From the NCBI GenBank assembly GCA_910588125.1, contig CAJUPI010000033.1, positions 1 through 34,077 of the forward strand: DNA of 34,077 nucleotides, read 5' to 3'. Source of the stretch: an uncultured Lachnospiraceae bacterium (lineage in GTDB: Bacteria; Bacillota; Clostridia; Lachnospirales; Lachnospiraceae). The position numbers and the translations under genes are program-made. The notes under the pieces were generated by a model that did not search any database, was not told the origin of the DNA, and was given only the letters and a program-made list of their open reading frames with translations. This document shows, in pieces, positions 24,384 through 30,710 of the stretch. Numbering within the stretch: position 1 is the first letter of the stretch; each line of letters starts with the position of its first letter.

Positions 24384-25280
24384 ATGAAAACATATACAAG
24401 AAAACAACGGGAATTAAAGAAAAATCTTGTGGGCTGGCTGTTGGTAGCGCCTTCCCTGGTATTTATGACATGCTTTACCGTATGGCCGATCTTCCGCAGC
24501 ATTTATTTAAGCCTGACAAAATATCGTATGGGAATGGCCAGTCCAGAGTGGATTGGATTTGAAAATTATATAAATCTTTTCCATTCCGGCCTGTTTTGGA
24601 AGGTGATGGGGAATACATTGTACTTTGCGTTGATTACCATTGTTCCCAGTATGGTGGTGGGCTTGTTTCTGGCAACGATTGTCAATCGTAAAAGCCGTTT
24701 GACCGGATTTGTACGTACCGCTTATTTTTATCCGGTAATTATGCCGATGATCGCCATTGCAAGTATTTGGATGTTCATCTACATGGCGAAAAATGGCCTC
24801 TGGGATCAGCTTCTGGTAAGCTTTGGACAAAAGCCTATGAACGTTCTTTCCAGCAAAAAGACGGTATTGCCGGCCATGGCGGTCATGTATGTCTGGAAGG
24901 AGGCAGGATATCTGATGGTATTTTTCTTGTCCGGCATACAGAGTATCTCTGAGGAAGTCAACGAGGCGGCGCGGATTGACGGCGCCGGGGCCTGGACTAT
25001 TTTCCGCCGGATCACCCTGCCGCTGCTGGCACCGACTTTTTTGTTCGTGTCCACCATCGCTCTGACCAACAGCTTTAAGCTGGTGGATCATGTGGTGATC
25101 ATGACAGAGGGGGCTCCTAATAATGCATCTACCTTGCTGCTGTACTACATTTATCAGCAGGGCTTTACGAATTTCAATTACGGTGTATCTTCCGCGCTGA
25201 CGACGGTCATGCTGCTTCTTTTGATGGTAGTGGCACTGCCTCGTTTCCTGAGCCAGGATAAGAAGATACATTACAATTAA
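24384..25280 (+). CDS. CUT1 ABC transporter permease (UgpA/MalF-like)
   Basis: The 298-residue membrane protein has about six hydrophobic segments. The cytoplasmic EAA loop is clear (EEVNEAARIDGAGAWTIFRR followed by ITLPLL), the site that docks with the ATPase. The sequence around FKLVDHVVIMTEGAPNNAST is UgpA-like. The ATG at 24384 is chosen because AGAGGA lies just upstream; ATGs at 24363 and 24378 are also in frame. It is followed 13 bases later by the second permease. Confidence 0.93.
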   Translation: MKTYTRKQRELKKNLVGWLLVAPSLVFMTCFTVWPIFRSIYLSLTKYRMGMASPEWIGFENYINLFHSGLFWKVMGNTLYFALITIVPSMVVGLFLATIVNRKSRLTGFVRTAYFYPVIMPMIAIASIWMFIYMAKNGLWDQLLVSFGQKPMNVLSSKKTVLPAMAVMYVWKEAGYLMVFFLSGIQSISEEVNEAARIDGAGAWTIFRRITLPLLAPTFLFVSTIALTNSFKLVDHVVIMTEGAPNNASTLLLYYIYQQGFTNFNYGVSSALTTVMLLLLMVVALPRFLSQDKKIHYN

Positions 25281-25293
25281 GGAGGGAGAGACC

Positions 25294-26115
25294 ATGAAAA
25301 AGAAAAAAGCAATCGGCGCGGCGATTACCGTGTTTGCGGTGGTGCTGGGGCTGCTGTGGCTGATACCCCTGATTTGGCTGGTGGGGACAGCATTTTCGGT
25401 GCCATCCTTCCATATGACTCTGTTCCCGACGACATCTTTCACGCTTGACAACCTGAAATATGTCTGGAATGCTATTCCCTTCGGGACTTATTATATCAAT
25501 ACACTGATTCTGGTGGTATGTACTTTTGCTGTGCAGTTTATTACCTCTACCATGGCAGCATATGCGCTGGGAGTGCTGGACTTTAAAGGATCTGCGCTGG
25601 TGTTTGCGGTAATATTTATGCAGATAATCATTCCCAATGATGTGTTGATCACGCCGAACTTCATGACTCTGTCAGAGCTGAAGCTGGTTGATACCAAGAT
25701 TGGCATGATGTTACCTTTTTATGGCAGTGCGCTGGCAATTTTCCTTTTGCGCCAGCATTTCAAATCCATTCCCAGAGCACTGGCGGATGCGGCCAGAATC
25801 GACGGGGCTACTACCTGGCAGACCATCTGGAGAGTCTATATGCCGTGCGCGAAACCGGCATATCTTTCCTTTGCCGTGATTTCGGTCAGCTACCACTGGA
25901 ATAACTATCTGTGGCCGCTGATTGTGACGAATTCTCCGGCAAACCGGACACTGACAGTAGGTCTTGCTATATTTGCAAAATCAAAGGAGGCCAATATGCA
26001 GTGGGCAAATGTCTGTGCAGCGGCTTTCATCATTATCATTCCTCTGTTGCTGGCCTTCTTCGTTGCCCAGAAGCAGTTTATGAGCAGCTTTGTAAGCGCA
26101 GGAATCAAGGAATAG
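25294..26115 (+). CDS. CUT1 ABC transporter permease (UgpE/MalG-like)
   Basis: The second permease has 273 residues and about six membrane segments, with the EAA motif RALADAARIDGATTWQTIWR in the last cytoplasmic loop. The C-terminus GFVS-like end (FMSSFVSAGIKE) is typical of MalG/UgpE types. GGAGGGAGAG precedes the ATG. The operon has no ATP-binding subunit, so a shared MsmK/UgpC-type ATPase encoded elsewhere is expected, as is usual for Bacillota CUT1 systems. A metallo-beta-lactamase-fold enzyme starts 15 bases downstream. Confidence 0.94.
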   Translation: MKKKKAIGAAITVFAVVLGLLWLIPLIWLVGTAFSVPSFHMTLFPTTSFTLDNLKYVWNAIPFGTYYINTLILVVCTFAVQFITSTMAAYALGVLDFKGSALVFAVIFMQIIIPNDVLITPNFMTLSELKLVDTKIGMMLPFYGSALAIFLLRQHFKSIPRALADAARIDGATTWQTIWRVYMPCAKPAYLSFAVISVSYHWNNYLWPLIVTNSPANRTLTVGLAIFAKSKEANMQWANVCAAAFIIIIPLLLAFFVAQKQFMSSFVSAGIKE

Positions 26116-26130
26116 ACCGGAGGTAGGCAT

Positions 26131-26820
26131 ATGGAGTTGAAATTTTTGGGAAAAGGCAGCGCATTCTATCCGGTATATGGCAATACCGGGGCATATATGC
26201 TGTATGGAAAAGAATTGTATCTGATCGATTGTGGGGAGACCGCGTTTGATCAACTGTACCGGCGGCTTAAGCTGGATGAGATCGAGAAGGTATATGTGCT
26301 GCAGACACATCTCCACGCAGACCATGTAGGCAGTTTAGGAAGCTTGATTTCTTATTTTCATCATATTCTGAGCCGGCAGGTGATAGTCATCCATCCACAA
26401 CCGACGATCGTGCAGCTTTTGACTCTGGAGGGGATTGATCCGCGGGGATATGTATATGAAGAGCTCCTCCCGGAAAATGCCGCCGGACTTCATGCAGAGC
26501 CAGTGGAAGTAAAGCATGCCGCCGATATGAAATGCTATGGCTATGTCATCACCGATCAGCACGAGAGTATCTATTACAGCGGCGATTCTTCGGAGCTGCC
26601 GCCTGAGATCCGGGAACGCTTCCTGGCGGGAGAGATCCAACGAATCTATCACGATACCGCCTCCGAGGACATCCCGAATCCGTCCCATTGCTATTATGGA
26701 AAGATGGAAGAGTGGATCCCCAGAGAGAAGCGGGGGCAGGTCTATTGCATGCATTTAGACAGCCCATGCGAAGAATTGCTAAGAAGCAGAGGATTTTCAG
26801 TGGTGGAGGCAGAAAAGTAG
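26131..26820 (+). CDS. Metallo-beta-lactamase-fold hydrolase
   Basis: The 229-residue cytosolic protein has the MBL metal motif H60-x-H62-x-D64-H65 in QTHLHADHVGSLGSL, the Asp of LIDCGE before it, a later metal-ligand Asp in IYYSGDSSELP, and a His in YCMHLDS. The overall shape resembles RNase Z/PhnP-like phosphodiesterases rather than beta-lactamases. It is the last gene of the transporter operon, with a GGAGG ribosome binding site and no gap of note, so it probably acts on the imported compound. A phosphodiesterase role would suit a UgpB-like transporter, but this is inference. A family A hairpin element begins ten bases after its stop. Confidence 0.85.
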   Translation: MELKFLGKGSAFYPVYGNTGAYMLYGKELYLIDCGETAFDQLYRRLKLDEIEKVYVLQTHLHADHVGSLGSLISYFHHILSRQVIVIHPQPTIVQLLTLEGIDPRGYVYEELLPENAAGLHAEPVEVKHAADMKCYGYVITDQHESIYYSGDSSELPPEIRERFLAGEIQRIYHDTASEDIPNPSHCYYGKMEEWIPREKRGQVYCMHLDSPCEELLRSRGFSVVEAEK

Positions 26821-26830
26821 ACGTTTCAGA

Positions 26831-27141
26831 GCAATGTTATTGAGTTGATTTTTTCAGAAGGTACGCCATGAAAAAAGGAGCGGGAAGAGGCGGGAAATGG
26901 TCGGCTGATTTTTCCGGTTTCGGGATCAAGAATTCCTAAAATTCCTGATTTTTGCGAAAAGCGAAACGAAAATGCCCAAACTCGCTTCGCTCAGACAATG
27001 TGCATTTTCGTTTCCACGTAAAACTCAGGGATTTAAGGAATTCTAAATCCCTGCAAAGTCAAAATCAGCCGACCATTTCCCGCCTCTTCCCGCTCCTTTC
27101 TTCATGGCTGAGTTTCTCAGAGATAAACGGAATGACATTGC
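26831..27141 (+). repeat. Long-hairpin element, family A, copy 4
   Basis: A complete 311-bp copy. Terminal repeats are GCAATGTTATT and AATGACATTGC. The outer arms (GCCATG...CTGATTTT at 26866-26913 and its partner at 27061-27108) pair at 47 of 48 positions. Compared with copy 2 the arms differ at several places and both strands changed together (for example GAGGCGGG/CCCGCCTC against GAGCCGGG/CCCGGCTC). The 7-bp TTTCAGA occurs on both sides (26824-26830 and 27143-27149), a possible target-site duplication. It follows the MBL gene in the same orientation. Confidence 0.87.
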
Positions 27142-27221
27142 ATTTCAGAGACTTAACAGAGAAGAAAAATTTGCAAGCCACTGGCTGAGACTATTTCTGG
27201 ACATGGAAGGAGGATCATCTT

Positions 27222-27604
27222 ATGATGCCCATCATTTTTAAAGCAATCCAGGATGCCATCCACGTTGATAAAGAGACCGGCACCTCTGTAGACTATTATA
27301 TTTTCAATGAATATGAAATCCATGTCAACCAGGTTCATCCCCATACCATACAGGAATGGCACAGCCATTCCCAAATCATCGAAACATTGCTGGTGACAAA
27401 AGGAAAACTGCTCTGCCGCTATTTAGACGACGATGGCAGAGAAAAGGCAAGAACCATGGAAAAAACGACCTCGTCCAAGTCGGCACAAGCATTCACACCT
27501 TTGAAAACGACACGGACGAAATAGTTGAATTCATTGTCTTCCGTTTTGTCCCGGACGGAACCGATAAACGGACCCTGATCAAAAACGACAAAAAGCTTCG
27601 ATAG
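27222..27604 (+). pseudogene. Small cupin-domain gene with a -1 frameshift at an A6 run
   Basis: The first part (frame of 27222) encodes MMPIIFKAIQDAIHVD and a cupin-like motif EWHSHSQIIETLLVTKGKL with metal-type His residues. After GAACCATGG the frame shifts: the cupin's second half (LVQVGTSIHTFENDTDEIVE) continues in the -1 frame to a stop at 27602-27604. The shift lies at six A (27460-27465); one more A would restore a single protein of about 127 residues. AAGGAGG precedes the ATG. It could be a decayed gene, a sequencing error, or a gene read by slippage at the A-run. It stands alone between two family A elements. Confidence 0.75.
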
Positions 27605-27623
27605 GAGATAAAACGCGTTGATT

Positions 27624-27939
27624 TAATGATTCGCAGAAATTGCCAAAAAACAGCCCTGGAGTATGTGGCGGGCGGGGATGGGGCCTGGTTGTCTTGTGCT
27701 GCTGCGTTTGCATTTGCAGGGATTTAGAAAGCCTTAAATTATTGGATTTTGCGTTGAAACGAAAATGCACACTGTCTGAGCGACAGCGAGTTTGGGAATT
27801 TTCGTTTCGTATTTAGCAAAATTCAGTAATTTTAGGCTTTTTTACATCCCGAAACCGCAAACGCAGCAGCACAGGACAACCAGGCCCCATCCCCGCCCGC
27901 CACATACTCCAGGGCGTACCTCTCACAAAAAAATCATTA
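27624..27939 (-). repeat. Long-hairpin element, family A, copy 5
   Basis: A complete copy in reverse orientation, the most diverged. The ends TAATGATT (27624-27631) and AATCATTA (27932-27939) are complementary. Outer arms are longer here, 59 bases, and pair at 58 positions (GCCCTGGAGTATGTGGCGGG and onward, with its complement ending at 27914). Their sequence shares nothing with copies 2-4 beyond the first few bases. The inner stem (GCCTTAAATTATTG with CAGTAATTTTAGGC) and the core CTCGCTGTCGCTCAGACAGTG are variant forms. The right end overlaps the GntR stop codon. Confidence 0.83.
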
Positions 27940-28611
27940 CTGCTGTTCCTTAATATTCCGCGAAACCGTAATCTCCTGATTATCAATATGCTCCCGAATC
28001 GCTGCTTTTGCCTCTGCCACCCGCCGTTCCTTAAGCGCCCGCAGAATATGGTCATGCTCCACCACCAGTATCTGATGCTTGGCAGTATCTTTAATATATT
28101 CCAGCCGGTAACGATACATCTGCTCCTGCAAATTATTCAAAATCTGAACCAGCCGAGAATTGGACGTTCCACGATAAATGATATCGTGATAGTGTTCGTC
28201 TGCCTCAGCAATCATCATCAAATCACCTTCCCGGATGGCATTTCGGAAAGATTCCTGGGCGTCTTCCAGCTCCTGTAAGGCATTGGCGTTCATTCTCTGG
28301 CAGGCCAGTTCCGTAGCTAGTTCTTCTAATGAACGGCGGACTTCCAGAACCTCCCGCAGGCTTTTTTCAGAAATGCGGGCAACCTCAGCCCCTTTTCTGG
28401 GGATCATCAATACCAGCCCGTCCAGCTCTAGCTTGCGGATTGCTTCCCGAATCGGAGTGCGGCTGACGCCCAGCCGATCTGCCAGCTGGATTTCCATCAA
28501 TCGTTCTCCCGGCTCCAATTCCCCTTTTAAAATAGCCTGACGCAGAGTGTTGAAAACTACATCCCGCAGTGGGAGGTATTCGTTCATATTTACCTTCAGT
28601 TCATGTGTCAT
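27937..28611 (-). CDS. GntR-family regulator, FadR subfamily (FCD domain)
   Basis: The protein has 224 residues: an N-terminal winged helix (residues 10-75; LADRLGVSRTPIREAIRKLELDG is split by the recognition helix) and an all-helical FCD ligand domain with probable metal-binding Asp/His residues (ADEHYHDIIYRGTSN, EHDHILRAL). The ligand is unknown; FCD regulators usually sense organic acids. Its start overlaps the ispE stop in ATGA, so it is translationally coupled to ispE. It may regulate that operon through the palindromic region at 29641-29665. The TAA stop lies at the edge of a family A element. Confidence 0.93.
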   Translation of the reverse strand: MTHELKVNMNEYLPLRDVVFNTLRQAILKGELEPGERLMEIQLADRLGVSRTPIREAIRKLELDGLVLMIPRKGAEVARISEKSLREVLEVRRSLEELATELACQRMNANALQELEDAQESFRNAIREGDLMMIAEADEHYHDIIYRGTSNSRLVQILNNLQEQMYRYRLEYIKDTAKHQILVVEHDHILRALKERRVAEAKAAIREHIDNQEITVSRNIKEQQ

Positions 28612-29543
28612 GAGTGCTCTCCTTTTTTCAATTCTGGTATGGTATCGATAACACTATTTTTGGTGTTGTAAAAGCTGGTTAGATAGACTTGCCTGGCCAG
28701 GTGAGAGTCAGGGCCGGAACGGAATGCTTCAAAGGCGCGTTCTGCCAAATCAGGATTTGTAAAAAGACCGAATACGGTAGGGCCGCTTCCGCTCATAAGA
28801 GAACCGATGGCGCCGCGCTCGAGCATTTTGTCTTTGATTGTCTGGATGACAGGGAATTCCCGAATAGTGACCGTCTCCAGGACATTTCCCAGATTACCGG
28901 CAATCTGATAGATATCCTGACGGCGGATCCCGTTAAGAATGGCGTCGATATCTGGATGCTGTTCCGGTCTGAGCTGATTGGCATGCAGATTGGTATACAC
29001 AGAGCGGGTGGATACATTGATACCAGGTTTGGCAATTAATACCTGACACTGAGGAACGGGCAAAAGAGGAGTCAGGATCTCACCAATCCCTTCGGATAAT
29101 GCCGTGCCGCGCAGGATACAATAAGGGACATCAGCACCGATTTTAACGCCGCGTTCCATTAATTCCCCGGTAGTCAAGTCCAGGCGGAACATTTTGTTAA
29201 TACCAAACAGTACAGCGGCGGCATCGCTGCTTCCGCCTGCCATACCGGCAGATACCGGGATGAATTTGCGCAAACGGATGGAAACGCCCTCGGAAATGGA
29301 GAATTCGTCCATGAGCAATTTCGCAGTTTTATATACCAGATTATTTTCATTAGTCGGAAGATAGAAAAGGTTTGTCTCGACTCGGATACCAGGCCGTTCT
29401 TCCCGAATCAGATCGATGCGATCAAATATTCCTACAGTCTGCATGATCATGCGTACTTCATGGTAGCCATCGTCGCGTTGCCGCAAGACATCCAGCCCCA
29501 GATTGATTTTGCCATAAGCCTTCAGGCTAAGGTGTTTGATCAT
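28608..29543 (-). CDS. ispE: 4-diphosphocytidyl-2-C-methyl-D-erythritol kinase
   Basis: IspE (311 aa) phosphorylates CDP-methylerythritol in the non-mevalonate isoprenoid pathway. The GHMP-kinase ATP loop PVSAGMAGGSSDAAAVLFG, the N-terminal AYGKINLGLDVLRQRDDGYH and the C-terminal SLMSGSGPTVFGLF motif are all intact. The ATG at 29543 gives the usual IspE start and has AAGGAG about 11 bases upstream; a GTG at 29555 overlaps this site. The gene overlaps the GntR regulator by four bases. Confidence 0.96.
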   Translation of the reverse strand: MIKHLSLKAYGKINLGLDVLRQRDDGYHEVRMIMQTVGIFDRIDLIREERPGIRVETNLFYLPTNENNLVYKTAKLLMDEFSISEGVSIRLRKFIPVSAGMAGGSSDAAAVLFGINKMFRLDLTTGELMERGVKIGADVPYCILRGTALSEGIGEILTPLLPVPQCQVLIAKPGINVSTRSVYTNLHANQLRPEQHPDIDAILNGIRRQDIYQIAGNLGNVLETVTIREFPVIQTIKDKMLERGAIGSLMSGSGPTVFGLFTNPDLAERAFEAFRSGPDSHLARQVYLTSFYNTKNSVIDTIPELKKGEHS

Positions 29544-29640
29544 AGTAAGAATCACTCCTTTGTAATTTGATGGGAGAGTCTGTAAATAGCAGGATTATTT
29601 TTGTTGAGATTTGCTATTAATGTATATTGTATTATAAAAA

Positions 29641-29682
29641 CAGTATACAGTATATTATATACATGAAAATTTAAATAGGCAA
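29641..29682 (-). promoter_or_regulatory. Putative ispE-gntR promoter with overlapping palindrome
   Basis: On the minus strand TTGCCT (29677-29682), a 17-bp spacer and perfect TATAAT (29654-29659). The stretch CAGTATACAG (29641-29650), next to a TATAT repeat, has two-fold symmetry and would cover the start site, a suitable place for repression by the GntR protein. A second TATAAT-like box lies at 29631-29636. Confidence 0.5.
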
Positions 29683-29765
29683 GGGATTTTCTAAATTTTG
29701 TGAAGCTCTTTGACAATTTGTTAATTTTCCATAAATTTCATAGCAGGGCAGAGCAAAAAATGTAT

Positions 29766-29793
29766 TTGACTTTTGGGAAAATGAGACTATAAT
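29766..29793 (+). promoter_or_regulatory. glnK: Promoter for glnK
   Basis: TTGACT (29766-29771), a 16-bp spacer and perfect TATAAT (29788-29793). The predicted start near 29800 is only about ten bases before a strong terminator hairpin. Confidence 0.8.
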
Positions 29794-29809
29794 TAAGCGT
29801 GTTAAAGAA

Positions 29810-29846
29810 CGAGGGTGTTTTCAAGGGAAAGCACTCTCGTTTTTTC
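29810..29846 (+). terminator. Promoter-proximal terminator / attenuator ahead of glnK
   Basis: CGAGGGTGTTTTC and GAAAGCACTCTCG form a 13-position stem (one G-T wobble and one mismatch) with an AAGG loop, followed by six T. It lies between the glnK promoter and start codon, so glnK expression requires read-through or antitermination. Confidence 0.85.
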
Positions 29847-29881
29847 ATTTTCAGAGTTCTCAAAAAAGGAGGAATCGTTAT

Positions 29882-30220
29882 ATGAAAAAGCTGGAGATCA
29901 TTATCAAACCAGAAAAGCTGGAGGATCTGAAAGGAATACTGGAGGATTGTAAAGCCAGCGGGATTATGATCAGCAACATTATGGGCTATGGAAACCAAAA
30001 GGGCTATAAACAGAGATACCGAGGAACGGAATATACGGTAAATCTGTTGCCAAAGGTTAAGGTAGAGACGGTAGTCGGTGAAGAACTGGCGGAGTCTATT
30101 GTCGAGCGTGTAGTACATGAAATAAACACCGGGAATTATGGCGACGGTAAGATTTTTATTTACGATGTTTTGGATACGGTAAGAATCCGTACTGGCGAGC
30201 GGGGAGAGCGTGCATTGTAA
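29882..30220 (+). CDS. glnK: P-II family nitrogen regulatory protein (GlnK-like)
   Basis: The protein has 112 residues and senses 2-oxoglutarate and ATP/ADP; GlnK-type trimers bind AmtB and block ammonium uptake. The T-loop (YGNQKGYKQRYRGTEYTVNL) has Tyr51 in the canonical position, and the C-terminal GDGKIFIYDVLDTVRIRTGE is the P-II signature that surrounds the nucleotide. GGAGG lies ten bases upstream of the ATG. The link to amtB 490 bases downstream supports the GlnK name. Its promoter is followed by a terminator-like hairpin. A terminator after the gene separates it from amtB. Confidence 0.94.
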   Translation: MKKLEIIIKPEKLEDLKGILEDCKASGIMISNIMGYGNQKGYKQRYRGTEYTVNLLPKVKVETVVGEELAESIVERVVHEINTGNYGDGKIFIYDVLDTVRIRTGERGERAL

Positions 30221-30269
30221 AAAAGGAAAAAGAGACTTCTGGCAAAATCATATAAGATTCTTTATTATC

Positions 30270-30309
30270 AAAGGAGATAGTTGTCTGCATGACGGCTGCC
30301 TCCTTTTTT
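30270..30309 (+). terminator. Intrinsic terminator after glnK
   Basis: AAAGGAG pairs with CTCCTTT, extended by wobble pairs ATAGTT/GGCTGC, and is followed by a T-run. It means that amtB needs either read-through or its own promoter, which is not obvious. Confidence 0.75.
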
Positions 30310-30641
30310 ACTATGAAAGTTCAGCGCTCCGGCGCTGAACTGTGCGAAAACGGGGGCACAAAGTGACATCTTCCATTCCCGTTTTCTGCACATCCGCCGG
30401 AGGCACAAAGTAAACCTCTTTTATTCATAGTGGTGCCGAGAAAGCGGCATGGGGGTTTACTATGAAAGTATCGAATTCTTACGGTAGGTCTGCGCATGTG
30501 CTGCGCTGACCGTACAGCGCCAAAATGCCTGTTTTTGGCATTTTGTGTGCATCCCCCGGAGGGTTCAAAGTAAACCTCTTTCATTCATAGTGGTACCGAG
30601 AAAGCGGCATGGGGGTTTACTATGAAAGTATCGAATTCTTA
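30308..30641 (+). repeat. Tandem 76-bp repeat with hairpins between glnK and amtB
   Basis: Two copies (30406-30481 and 30566-30641) match at 74 of 76 bases with a 160-base period; a third partial copy (TTTACTATGAAAGT) lies at 30308-30321. Each unit has AGTAAACC and TTCATAGT early and GGTTTACTATGAA later. The last segment can pair with either the first or the second, sharing ACT, so the two stems compete. The spacers hold unrelated hairpins (GTTCAGCGC/GCGCTGAAC; CAAAATGCC/GGCATTTTG) but both end in a CCGGAGG segment. Each ends with ATGAAAGT that opens a 13-17 codon frame. It fills most of the gap before amtB. Confidence 0.8.
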
Positions 30642-30710
30642 TGGGTATGCCAAGTGCGCCTAGTTGTTTGTATGGAATTGTCAGAAAGCAGAAAAAATGA
30701 GGAGAAAATT

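Noticed and set aside
30321..30584. Minus-strand frame of 87 codons between glnK and amtB
   Set aside because: It is made entirely of the repeat units and hairpins and has no homology that I recognise.
30308..30641. Possible CRISPR array
   Set aside because: Only two full repeats of 76 bp with a 160-base period; the spacers are themselves hairpins, and no cas genes are present.
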